Part shown: one piece after another, positions 34,251 to 44,771 of the stretch | How the letters are laid out: each line of letters starts with the position of its first letter | Numbering within the stretch: the first letter of the stretch is position 1 | Position numbers and translations under genes: made by a program | Assembly: GCF_000315625.1 (NCBI RefSeq) | Contig: NW_005434669.1 | Coordinates: 62,001-126,000, forward strand | Length of the DNA: 64,000 bases | Source of the DNA: Guillardia theta CCMP2712 | Taxonomy: Eukaryota; Cryptophyceae; Pyrenomonadales; Geminigeraceae | Direction: 5' to 3' | Notes under the pieces: model-generated | Databases searched by the model: none | Told to the model about the DNA's origin: nothing | The model's input: only the letters and a program-made list of their open reading frames with translations

Positions 34251-34427
34251 ACTCATATGAGTATTGTTCTGGGGAGCATGCCATGATGAGTACCATTGAT
34301 AATTGGGTGCACGTTGCTGGCTTCGAACCGTTTGTAGTTCTGTATCAATGTAGTGTAGACAGTGTCGTATATTTGTGGAAAAACTCAGTGCGCGATCATT
34401 AAATTACATCTCTGAAAGATTCATTTC

Positions 34428-35528
34428 AGTCGACTGCAATCCTGCATCAGCCGCGACACGAGGTCGGATGGTACCGTGGCACCTTGCCTGAGTTTTCTAG
34501 CCGGGTCAGGTGTCTGACGGTGAGAAAGAATGTTACTAGTTAAACTTGCCGGCGTCACTGTCAGTTGCAACGTAATCATACACTACTAGGCTAAATATAA
34601 GTCGGACGTTGGTTCTCGCTGTCTTTTCTCTTCTCGCCGTTTGGCCTGTGCGACAGTGTCAGGGTCAAGCCTCCTCGTCTCTCCTGATTGTCCTCGTACT
34701 GCTTTTTAACTTACCTTTGAGTAAAGGCCTGAGGGCCTCGAGTGGACTCCGGAACAGTTTTCGACGTCTGTGAAACTCAACTCAGGGAAAGTTGAATCGA
34801 CTCAGCCTTGTGAAAATCATCATCGGCGGGCCATCGGGCCCACCCGGGGCTCACGGGCCCCGGCCTGGGGGGACTCCCGGTGACGGTCGGACTCCAAACG
34901 AACTCCGAGGTCAACCCCGGGCCGGGCTCATGTACTTCTGATTGATCCGTTACGTACAGTAGAGGCCTCACTCAAAAATAGTGAAAACCTCTACCCCCTA
35001 CCCAACCGGTTGATATAGCCACTACCCCCTTGATTCCCATCTTTTTCAGCATAGGGTGGGATATATCACCCTACCCATTTTGACAAGCCATAGACCTACC
35101 CGTAGCAGGCTCTCAAGGCCCCAGAAGGGGGGTGATCGGATCATCGGACACTCACTTAGTACTGATTTTGACCCACCCCACCCCCAGAGCCCATTGAAGA
35201 CCCGGTAGAAAGTCACGTTGGATGGCGGGTCACCGGGTTGAAGTTGAAAGATGCTGCGCAATGGTCCCTGGCATGATGGAGTTAGCGATGAGGGAGAGGA
35301 GAGGAGAACGAAGAAGTAGCTGCAGATGGGTGGAGATATTCAAAGCCTGAAGCAGTGGGGGATGGACCTAATAAGGGAAGGGCGAGGGATGGGGTGATAG
35401 CCAGAGGAAAGGAAGGAGTCTGAAGGTTTGAAGAGCGGAGGAGAGCCTTATGGGTTTCTGCAGGCATCTGCTTCGTCTTGCCGTCGATCTCCTGAGCCTT
35501 TGAATGTGCTCTGGCTGAAGTATCAGCC
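34428..35528. repeat. gene-free stretch with dispersed repeats
   Basis: No exon seen. It contains the inverted copy of a 33-bp repeat (34609-34641) and the reverse complement of the TTTACTCAAAG motif (about 34701-34724). GC-rich pieces follow (34826-34925, GGGCCCACCCGGGG), then CTACCCCC-type modules (34990-35090). The last 250 bp are the upstream region of the next gene. Confidence 0.5.
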
Positions 35529-38414
35529 ATGACCAGTCGCGACGTTCCGCTTCCTTTCATGCAGGAGCTCCCGAGATTTCCATACGTGGCCGATGAAATG
35601 GTGAATCACTCAAGGTTCTCAACTTCGGAGGGGTATCCGTACCGTGGGCTTCGAGGTGGTTCTGTACCATTGTACGATACACCAGCACAGGATAACATCA
35701 ACTATTCCACATTGCCTTCTGTGCCAATATTCCCTTCAAGCCAGGAGAGATTTGGAGTCGATTATTGGCCGCAAAGGTTCCCCAAGAGATCTTTCTTTGA
35801 CAACAAAGGAAAGGTTTTCGGCGATGAAGCCAGCCTGCTTGGTGATCCCGCTAGCTTCAGTTCCTCACCTCTGGTCTTCTGGCTTACTATGGTTTAGATG
35901 CCATGCAACTCAGGCGATATGTCGACAGGAAGTTCAGATCCAGCGAGCAGGTAAGCGTTTCCCTTCTTGAATCATCAAGAGAGGCAGAGGTGCTGAATGT
36001 CTTGGAATCAGCTCGATACCTTTTACAGCAATTTCTTCGACGATTCTGCGCTCTTTGGGGATAGATTCACAAGTCAACCTGACACCTTCGAATCGCTCGA
36101 AGGCAAACTTAGCCTTGCACTGCAGATGCTCCGTGAATGGTAATCAAAACCTCCTGCAAAAATGTTGCGGTCGGTTGTTGCTGATACATTCTGTCATCAA
36201 AGCATGAGAGAGAAGGAGAAGATGTCAATGGAGTTCAATGAGTTGCACAACGGTTCTTCTGGTATGTTGTTCAACTGAGGGAGAACATGGCTGAGCAAAT
36301 GGAGCAGAGAGCCGCTTGAGCGTACAGAGAGAAAAGGAGCAAGTTGAGCGTGAGCTGATCTCAGCAAAGAATTCTCTTGATGAGCTGCTGAAGGTCAGCT
36401 CAGTCAAGATTCTTGACAGAGCGAGATTCTGTGACCCCGCTTACAGGAAGCTCAATACTTGCGTTCAGAGCTCAAGAAGAAAACGTTCTCATCCGACTCC
36501 CGGAGGATCGTCGCTCGAATCAACACGCAAGGATCAGGATGGGATAGTCAAAAGGAGGAGGTTGGTGATGGCGGCTAGATATTGGTTTTAAGTTGACTGC
36601 TGTGAAGATCTTCGTCAAGAATCTGGCGGGAATAGCCGGGATATCTGAAGAAGATGTACACATTCTCGAGTCGGATGGAGCTGGGCTATTACATTTCATC
36701 TTGGACATGAAGGAGGAACCGCTTGCCGAGCTTCTAGCCAAGGTTTCCGTAATCTGTATGTCTTGAGTTCTGAATTTTGAGCTCAAGATTCGGAAGGAGA
36801 TGTCAGACAGTTCGAGCTTCCTGATGCGAGCGCTCAAGATCGAATGGATTCGTCCTCCTGAGTTCCTCAGGGTGACCGAGGCGGAGAAGACGATTCAGCA
36901 GCTTAGAATGCAGCTTATGCAGAAAGAACACGAACAAAAGGATGACGTAAGGCTCGACCTCCTCATCTTCTCTTCCTTGCTCTTGCATTTGGCCTTAGTC
37001 CATTCTTTTGCTTCTCTGGGACTTTCCTGGCACCTTTTGTTTCGAACCTCCTTGTGTGATGCTTTGTCACAGAAAGAGAGGCTGGAAAAAGCTCTTGCAA
37101 GAGAAAAGGGGCTGCAAGCAAATCTAGAGGAGGTAATTCGGGCTTCAAAGAATCAGTCTGACCTTCTGGCACAAGTAATATCCTATATTGCCTTTGCCTT
37201 CGTCCTGTCTTGGTCTTCGTCCTTGAATGTCTATCTTGCGTATCATGACCGATCGTGTGATCTTTTGTGACAGAGCACGGCCAAACAAGAAGAGTTGGAG
37301 AGAAGGTTGCATGCTGAAGTGAAGCACAGCACAGAGGTTTGAGATCTCTTGTCCTCTCAAACAAACGTCTGCTTGCTGACGGTCTCATATCAGATGAAGA
37401 ATTACTTCGATGAGATGAACCCCTCCAAACTGCAGAAGATGGAAGAAGACATGTTCCAGAAGCTCGACTACGAAAGCAAGCGAGCTCAACATTACGAGGA
37501 GGAGTGCAAACGCCTTGCGGGAGAAAACAAGAAATTGCTGCAGGCAGCTCGGGAATCGAAAAGCCTTGATCTCACGATCGCCGACCACCAGCAGAGGAGG
37601 GACAGTCTGATCAAAGACAACAGCGTCTTGCAGAACAGGATCGACAGCCTCGAGGCTCAAGTGCATGAGAAGACGCGGGAGTTGATGGATGCAGAAAGGA
37701 CGATTGCAGAGTTGCGAAGGGAGAAAGATGAGAGTGACAGGAAGATCCAAAGCTTACAGGACAAGGTTGAGGAGCAGGAGCGTGAGATCCGCAGTAAGAA
37801 CTCGAGTGTCACCAGTCAGACAAGACAAATCAATCTTCTGTCCTCCAAGTTGCAATCTCTTGAAGAAGACAAGAAGGAATCTCAGCGTTCGGAATATTCC
37901 AGAGCGAGGAAGTTGGAGGCCGATCTTGAGGATTGCGCATCAAAGGTCTAATTGCATGTTTTGTTGAGATGTTGCGTGAACGATTGTGCCAGCTGGCTGA
38001 GAAAGAATCGATCATCTCGGACTTGGACAGGGAAATCAACAAGCTGAAAGAGCTTGTACGTCTGGTAAGATTGATGAACATTACATGTCAACTTTCTCAT
38101 GCTTTACTTTCAGAAAACAACAGCTGCTTACAATTCAAGTGCTGAAGCTGACAAGTTGAGGTCTGGAACTTGAATCGCACTTATATCTCGCTGATTCAAC
38201 AGTTTCAAATAGAGAAGAGAACGAACAGATGCAGGAAGCGCTTGCCAAGGTGAAGAGACGAAAGTGAAAACCATCTGATGACCTTCTTATTTAACAGGGT
38301 GGATTGGACAAGATCAACAAGGACAAACAAGCTTACATCACAGAGATTGAAGAGCTGAAGACGAAGAATCGCGCATTGCTCAACCGCCTGATTGACATCG
38401 ATGAACAAAAGTAG
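35529..38414 (+). CDS. large coiled-coil protein, unrecognised family
   Basis: The first exon starts MTSRDVPLPFMQELPRFPYV at 35529. Later pieces are YGLDAMQLRRYVDRKFRSSE, LDTFYSNFFDDSALFGDRF, EKEQVERELISAKNSLDELL, EAQYLRSELKKKTFSSDSRR, a possibly globular part near 36600-36750 (AVKIFVKNLAGIAGISEEDV), then a long coiled coil at 37395-37950 (MKNYFDEMNPSKLQKMEEDM, RDSLIKDNSVLQNRIDSLEA). The end is GGLDKINKDKQAYITEIEEL and NRALLNRLIDIDEQK, TAG at 38412. Most introns are phase 0 and 50-130 nt. Heptad-rich architecture suggests a cytoskeletal, centrosomal or ciliary scaffold. No family recognised. Confidence 0.6.
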
Positions 38415-39148
38415 TCTAAAGATGTTTGATGATGAAAACTCTGACCCACTTACAGACGTTGACAATACAAGGGCACTCCTACGATCTACATATCTCCCGT
38501 CGTATCTCACATGATTTGAATAATGAATATTGCAGTACTATCTTGGTCATGTTTCATATCCGATGCTTTCGTGGATCCTCTTTTCTCCATCATCGCCCAC
38601 AATTTTGATACTCTTGCCCTCCTCTCCTCTCCCTTATCTCCCCTTATCTCCCCTCCCCTCCCCTCCTCTCCCTCCTCTCCCTCCTCCCCCCTTTCCCTTC
38701 CCTCCTCTCCCTCTCCTCTCCTCTCCCTCCTCCTCTTCCCCTCCCCTCCCTCTGTCTCACGTCCTCGCCCTCGCCAGTGTTTTGGACATTCCCCCCGACT
38801 TCGACAGCCTGTACTCTGGTTAGAACCAAAAGGGGGTAGAGGGCCGAAAATTTGATTACTACCGGTACTTTTAAGCTACGAAGCTCTACGGAAATCAAGG
38901 GTGGGGTCATATTTCGTTCTTGCCAGGGTAGTAGGGTAGTCCACATACAAACTCGAATCCAATGATTGAGGTGGAGGGAGAAACAGGAGGAGGAAGGAGG
39001 AGGGCAAACATGAACACGAAGGAGAGGGTTGAAATCCGTTTCAGAACTAGATGTTTGTCGTTTCTGTAGAGTCCTCAACTCTTTCATTTCGATTTTCTCC
39101 TCTTACTTCAAGAATTCGCAGAAACACGACAAGAAAAATCAAATCTGT
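38415..39148. other. intergenic region
   Basis: No exon recognised. 38615-38755 is a CTCCCCTCCC-type tract. 38820-38945 carries a GGGTAGAGGG ... GGGTAGTAGGGTAGTCC stretch similar to that at 53360-53400. Presumably the promoter of the UFD1-UBX gene lies in its last part. Confidence 0.4.
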
Positions 39149-40489
39149 ATGGATTTGGATCTGAACAAGTAAAACCCATCATGTTCATCCTATCCTGCAT
39201 CCTTTGACGTTTCTTCCAGAGCTGCCTCCCGACTGAAGAAGGAGCAGAAAGTGCGTGCTGGGAACGATCCATAGTCTTGTTCATCCTGACGTTGTGAAAT
39301 CCCAGAGTTTGCAAGAGAAGGAGAAGGAGAGGAAACTCAAAGAAAAGTGAGGTTTGATGATCGCAACTCGCGGTTCTGATGTTGTCTCTCAGAAAAATCC
39401 AAGAGGAAGTGAGGAGAAAGAATCAAGAACTTGAAGAGCAGGTGCGAAGGAGGCGATTTGGTGTCGATCCTGGTGTTCACAGCATGCAGGCCAAGCGGCG
39501 TAGGGAGGAGATTCTGAAGAAAGAGGCCGAGCTCGAGGTTGATCTCTGACGTGCGACAGACCGATCGTAGCTAAACCCTCTCGATGCTCCTGTCAGGCCG
39601 AGAAGCAGAAACAATATGAGAAAACAGGGGGGGTTGACTTCGTTGAAACGTACAGGTCGGTTTCTTGAGTGACAGCATCGAGCGCTTGAGACTTCGAACA
39701 ACTTCTGATCATGGTCTGTAGAGCTGTAGTTCTGGCACGAGAGGAATGGAGCCATAGCGACCGAGTTACCCTCCCTCCCTCTGCCTTGAACGCGTTGCAA
39801 GTGAGTATAAAAGGATGTCTGCGTCGTTGTCATTCCTGTGCTTGCAGTTCAAGGGAGCAATAGATGTTGGCGGACCTCTGTTCTTCGAGCTCACAACAAA
39901 GTCTGGCGACGATGATAGTTGAGTTGTCTCTGAATTGCCTTGATGTCTTCAGGGAGGGAGGAAGAACACACTGCGGTGTGCTCGAGTTTGTCGCGGAAGA
40001 AGAGACTATTGGGATTCCTCCTAAAGTGATATTTGAAACCCGTTGACTCTGATAATATGTCTTGTTTGTGATGATGATGATGATGATGAAAACGATGATG
40101 ATGATGATGAAAACGATGATGATGATGATGAAAACGATGTAGATGATGAAAACGATGATGATGGTTATGATAGTTGTTGATGATGATCTCATTGACATTT
40201 GTTTTTCCAGGTGCAGATGTGCTTGGGCGCAGTAACTGAAGCCAACGAGACGATTGAGGTGAAATAAAAACCAGAGAAGAGAAAGAGGAGGGGAATAGAA
40301 GGTGAAAATATCAGCTGAGAACGCGACAGGGGGGATTTAGCACTAGGATTCAAACGAAGTATGTGAGATTGCCAAAAGGTCAATGCTTCATAATCATACT
40401 CATTTGTAACTTCGTGCAAACAGGAGAGTCCGTCAGCTTACAACCTCGGAACAAGTAATGATGATGACGATGGAGATGATGATGATGGA

Positions 40490-40529
<40 letters not shown>

Positions 40530-42776
40530 GGCATGATGGTGATGCTGGAGATGATGAATTTGATGATTATGACAGCCATTCGGATGATAGCGATTGTTGT
40601 GATGTTTCCCATGATGAATCTGTGTGTTGTTGTGAATGTTATTTGACATGGACACAAAAGATCTTTCTCGGACTACATGTCATCTCTTGACATGAAACAA
40701 TCCAAACCCGTTTACGATTCGTCGCGCGGAAAGTGAGAGATTGTAACCTGGATGGATATTTGAACTTGCTCATTCCAACATGTTCAGATGGGTTTTACCA
40801 GGATTAGAGGGGGTTTTACACACAGCTCTCCAGGTTCTTTCCCTTCTTCATTCCTCTGTCATATTCTTTCTCTCTGTGATGACTCCGCTTCCTCCTATTC
40901 TTGCCCTACCCCTGTCCTCTTCTCCTTCTTTCTCCCTCTTCTCTCCTCTTACCCTCCTCGTACTCTCCTCCTGATCTCTCCTCCTACTCGTGTTCTTTGC
41001 TTCCTGCTCCCCCTGTCTTGAGCTCTCGTGACTTGATCGGTGATTCACGTTTCCTGCACTTTTTCCATCAATCGATCAGTCTCTACCTCTCAGTCCATCC
41101 TTCTCCTCCTTCCTTGCACTTTCTTACGTCTCTCTTACTAGGGGCTCTCAACCCTGACTGTCGGAGATGTCGTGAAGGTAACTACCACAAGAACAATGTT
41201 TTTCCTCTCAACTCTGACGGACACGTCTAGGTTGTGCACAACGACAAAGAGTTCGAGCTGCAAGTCCTTCAGGTCTGACGCTTTACAGCTCCAAACCCTG
41301 TGCGCTTTTGACATTCCCAAAGTTGCAACCTGAAGATGCGGTGATGCTTGTCGATACCGACATTCAGGTTTACATGGATTCCTACTCCTGCTCCTCCTGC
41401 CCCTGCTCTTGCTCCTGCTCTTGCTCCTGCTGTTTTGGCCCGCTCCTCTTCCTCCTCCTCTTCCTGCCCTGGTCCCCGCTCCTGCTTCTCCAGATCTTCA
41501 AAGAACATTCCAATTTATCTCCTTCGTCTCCTTCCTCTCCCTTCCTTGTTCCCCCCCGCTGCTTTTCACTTGCTTCTACAGGTAGACATCACGCCTTCCA
41601 AAGCTGAGGTAGACGAGATGGAAGCAGAGGAGGTGAGAGAGAAGAACTTACTCAGTTGACACAAGTCAATGACCACGTGCGAAGGCAAGAAAGCGAAGAG
41701 AAGCGGAAGAGAATGAGAAGAAAGAAAGGTCAGACTCCTCCTCCTCCTCCTCCTCCTCCTCCTCCTCCTCCTCCTCCTCCTCCTCCCATCCTCCTCCCAT
41801 CCTCCTCCCATCCTCCTCCCATCCTCCTGCCTCTCGATCGCATCGTCGAGAATGAGCTCTCATACAATCAGAACTGTATTGTTCACTTGTTTTCACTTCA
41901 CTCCAACCTTCTTGTGACATCTTGTCGTCGCTTCACTGCAGCATCTCCTCCATTTTCTTCTCACATCTGTCTTCTCCGAATCTTCTCTCTTACTCTCATT
42001 CTCCTTTCCTCTCTCACACCTCGCTCCGCTACCCTCCAGGATCATCGCAGACAGAAAGAAGTCCGCTCAGTCCAGGTTGACACCCGAGCCAGCTGGAAAT
42101 GAGGCCGAGGTGAGGAAATCTCAACAACATAATGGCTGACAGGAAGCTTGTCAGATGAGCTTGATAGCTGTGAAACTTCCTAACGGCAAAAGAATTCAAC
42201 GACGCTTTCTCCGTTCATCCACTCTCCAGGTATTTACACATAGTCGTCGTCGTCGTCGTCCTCCTCCTCCTCCTCCCCCCCCCCCCTCCCCCTCCTCCTT
42301 GTCACTTCGTCTTCCCTCTTCCCCTCACTTTCATACATTCCACGACTTGTCTTCTCTCGCTCTTCTTTCTCACACCTCTGCTTCAGAATCTCTTCGACTT
42401 CATCGATGCAGAGAGCGATTTTGCATGCCCCAAGTACAATGTCTGCACAGCGTTTCCTCGAAAGGTACCTTCCTCCTCCCCCACCAATTCAACCTCCTTT
42501 TACTCCCGCAGTCTGTTTCTGACTTCCACCAGGTTTTCAGCGAGGACATGGCAGCACAAACTTTTGAACTTGTCGGCCTAGTCCTTCCCCAGGCATGTAG
42601 ATCGTACCTGAGTTGTGATGCTATGTATTTCCTCTTCCTCCTTCTCTTCTTTCCTTCTCTCTCGCTTTATCCCTCCTCCCTCGCCCATGTCGCTGAAATC
42701 TCTCGCGTTGTCGCGTGATCGCTCTAACTCAAACGTTTCACAGGAAGTAGTCATGGTAGAGCCAATCGATTCCTAA
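39149..42776 (+). CDS. UFD1-domain and UBX-domain fusion protein (predicted CDC48/p97 cofactor)
   Basis: Predicted adaptor of the AAA-ATPase CDC48/p97. Exon 1 is MDLDLNKAASRLKKEQK (from 39149), then a charged helix (LQEKEKERKLKEK, KIQEEVRRKNQELEEQ). A UFD1 double-psi barrel follows: SDRVTLPPSALNALQ, FKGAIDVGGPLFFELTTKSG, RTHCGVLEFVAEEETIGIPP, VQMCLGAVTEANETIE, KYVRLPK, RSFSDYMSSLDMKQSKPV, ALSTLTVGDVVK, VVHNDKEFELQVLQ, LQPEDAVMLVDTDIQVDITP. These match THCGVLEFVA and the TxGDVI..YN..IYEL signature of UFD1. After a low-complexity intron region comes a C-terminal UBX fold: SLIAVKLPNGKRIQRRFLRS, NLFDFIDAESDFACPKYN, VCTAFPRK, FELVGLVLPQ, EVVMVEPIDS. There is no plastid leader, so it is probably cytosolic. 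The last intron appears to be GC-AG. The region 40780-41130 is only partly resolved. Confidence 0.8.
40072..40180. repeat. GATGAT / GATGAAAAC repeat in an intron
   Basis: (GAT)n with the 9-mer GATGAAAAC repeated several times, within an intron of the UFD1-UBX gene. A second GAT array lies at about 40456-40530. Confidence 0.8.
41728..41825. repeat. CCT array followed by CCTCCCAT repeats
   Basis: About 20 CCT units, then four to five CATCCTCCTCC units, in a UFD1-UBX intron. Confidence 0.75.
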
Positions 42777-43099
42777 TAAAATGAAATTGAGTCATACCGA
42801 TGACTGATGATGACTCAGTGAAGATCGGTCGGACCGTGATCATTCAACTCAGCCTGCCGATGATGATAATGTGATCAGTAATCAGTGATGATGGCCCGGT
42901 ACTTTAGCCTGGCAACTGTGCCACGCCGCCGGGTGTGACCTACTAAATGTATAACTTACACACAAAGATCAATTTACTACGTAAATACAGTCTGAATTGT
43001 ACTAGTGACACCAGTTTTCACAGTCAGGTCGACGTCCGACTATCAGTAGTGATACCCCCTGACTGTCATACACTCTCTGACTCAGAGCCAGTGTTCCGT
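42777..43099. repeat. intergenic, dispersed-repeat-like
   Basis: No exon. GATGATGACTCAGTGA, GATCGGTCGGACC and CACGCCGCCGGGTGTGACC resemble other GC-rich intergenic pieces in the window. It lies between the ends of two convergent genes. Confidence 0.4.
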
Positions 43100-43940
43100 T
43101 CAGCAGCCGGATTCCAACGTCTTCCCACTGACAGGAGCGATTGGTATGTCTCCCGTCACATAGGTATTGATTTGTCCTATCTCAGAGCCAACCACCTGTA
43201 GTCCGAGAGTTGCTGTCGCCTGTTGTCTACCATTCGCAGCCGGCGGATTGATGTTGGTCGGATCCTGTTCTTCGTGAGAACAGCAAACCGCACACAGAAC
43301 AACGGATAAAGCGAATTGGTAGAATGCCAGTAGCACGTTCAAGAGAGCGATGGTCAAAACGCTTCCCTTGTATCTGGTGCAGAAGTCGGAATATCTGTTT
43401 TCAGACCTATCTAGAAAAGGATTTCACGAAACAAAGTAGCAATGCATGCTTGTACTAACCACAGAATTGGGTCGCTTCTAGCTTGTCATCTGAAGACAAA
43501 CTCCCTCCGTTGAGGGCCAAGATAGTCCCCACAATGAACAACGCAAGCAGACCTCCCGTTCCTGCTGTTTTCTTTGTTTTCTCGACGAACGCACCAACGA
43601 TACCGGAAACGATGGGGAAAATAGCAGGAAAGAATCCACAGGCAGAGAGAAGTTCAAGAAAGTGAATTGTTGCTCTGCGGTTGTCTTTACATTGTTGGTA
43701 TTCGGTTTTAGGTGTAAAGATACTAAGAAAATCAGCGTAATCAGCGCTGTAATCAGAGGAAGGGTCCGTGGGAGATTTGTAGATATAACACCTGTCGTCA
43801 GGGATCTTGAGGGTGGACACCGTGACGATTCCTGCAATGAGGAGAGCTAAGCCGAAGACAGCATTGAGGAGGCACAGAGGAAGGATGTGAGTTTGAACCA
43901 CGGATGGTGCGATGCAGCAATTGCACATGGCGTTGAGCAC
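43100..43940 (-). CDS. four-TM membrane protein, tetraspan type
   Basis: Two exons. The first (43940 to about 43457) has MLNAMCNCCIAPSVVQTHIL, TM1 (LCLLNAVFGLALLIAGIVTV), a soluble loop with cysteines (DDRCYIYKS, EYQQCKDNR), TM2 (ELLSACGFFPAIFPIVSGIV) and TM3 (GTGGLLALFIVGTILAL), then TQFC. The second continues DRSENRYSDFCTRYKG, TM4 (VLTIALLNVLLAFYQFALSV, then VLCAVCCS) and an Asn/Pro/Gln-rich tail ending at 43100. Four helices with conserved-looking Cys resemble tetraspanin, CD20 or claudin-like topology, but the CCG signature of true tetraspanins is absent. Family unassigned. Confidence 0.65.
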
Positions 43941-44771
43941 AGGCTAGTTCTCAGCAGGCGGATCGGCGGCCGCTGGTCGGAGTCACCGTGGCACGTAGTA
44001 CCATACGGGTCGAGGGGGTCTGCCGTACTACCGGGGCTCTCGCTGAGTCAGTGAACCCAGAGCGGCTCAGTGGGGGGTGGGGGTCCGTCGGCAAATGACC
44101 GTAGGGGGTAGGGTAGCGGTAACGTGCTTTGTCAAACAAGCTGCCAGTGACTCCCGAACTTGAAGGGGACGGGATCACTGGGCCACTTTACTCATGACAG
44201 TCTCTTTACTCAAAGTTAAGTTAAAAATCAGTACGAGATGGCATGACAGTCAGTACAACTTGGGTGAGTCGCGGTCGGTACTGCCCGTACGTTCACTCCC
44301 GAGTCCACTGGCAGTGGGCCCGCCGGTCACCGGTTGCGGCCAACGCCGGTAGTACTATAGTACCGCGCGGCATCACGGCCATACGAGGGCCATGAAGCAG
44401 GCCATCACCCGGCGGCCCATCACCCGGCCTCATGCCTTCGCTGTTGAACGGTTCATTGCCATGTTCGGCATCGCCGGCGAGATCTAGGCTACTAGGCTCC
44501 GAGGCCAGCTCCGAGGCTCCTTGACCGTATCTTTGTTCTGAGAAATTGAGGCGGGCCCGGTAGGCGAATACCAATCAGGTTGCAGAAAGCGGAGGGAGTG
44601 GCGAGAAGGGAAGGAGGAGGATAACTATGTACTTGAAGACAGTCAGCAAACAGCACGATGGTTGTAATTTGTTGTGAATGATTGTGAAAGCACACAACTG
44701 CATTCTTTCATATCGTGAGAATTGGTTTGCACAGGGTGGTTTGATCACAGACGGTTGAGCGAGAGGAAGAG
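43941..44771. repeat. gene-free stretch with GC-rich dispersed repeat
   Basis: 43960-44560 is GC-rich with GGTCGGTACTG, CCGGTCACCGGTTGCGG and GGCGGCCCATCACCCGGC repeated twice (44405-44435). It has the TTTACTCAAAGTTAAGTTAAAAA motif at 44205-44227 and GTAGGGGGTAGGGTAGCGG at 44100. No exon recognised. The last 150 bp are the upstream region of the thioredoxin gene. Confidence 0.55.

Larger units (their letters stand above)
32936..34427. repeat. right arm of the large inverted duplication
   Basis: Reverse complement of 31137-32589. It is 39 bp longer because of insertions of 2 bp (about 33886), 8 bp (near 34282), 6 bp (near 34200) and 23 bp (34132-34154), all in the distal part of the arm. Confidence 0.95.

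Noticed and set aside
40457-40655. Poly-Met or poly-His/Ile proteins from 40.4-40.66 kb
   Set aside because: Translations of a GAT microsatellite inside the UFD1-UBX gene.
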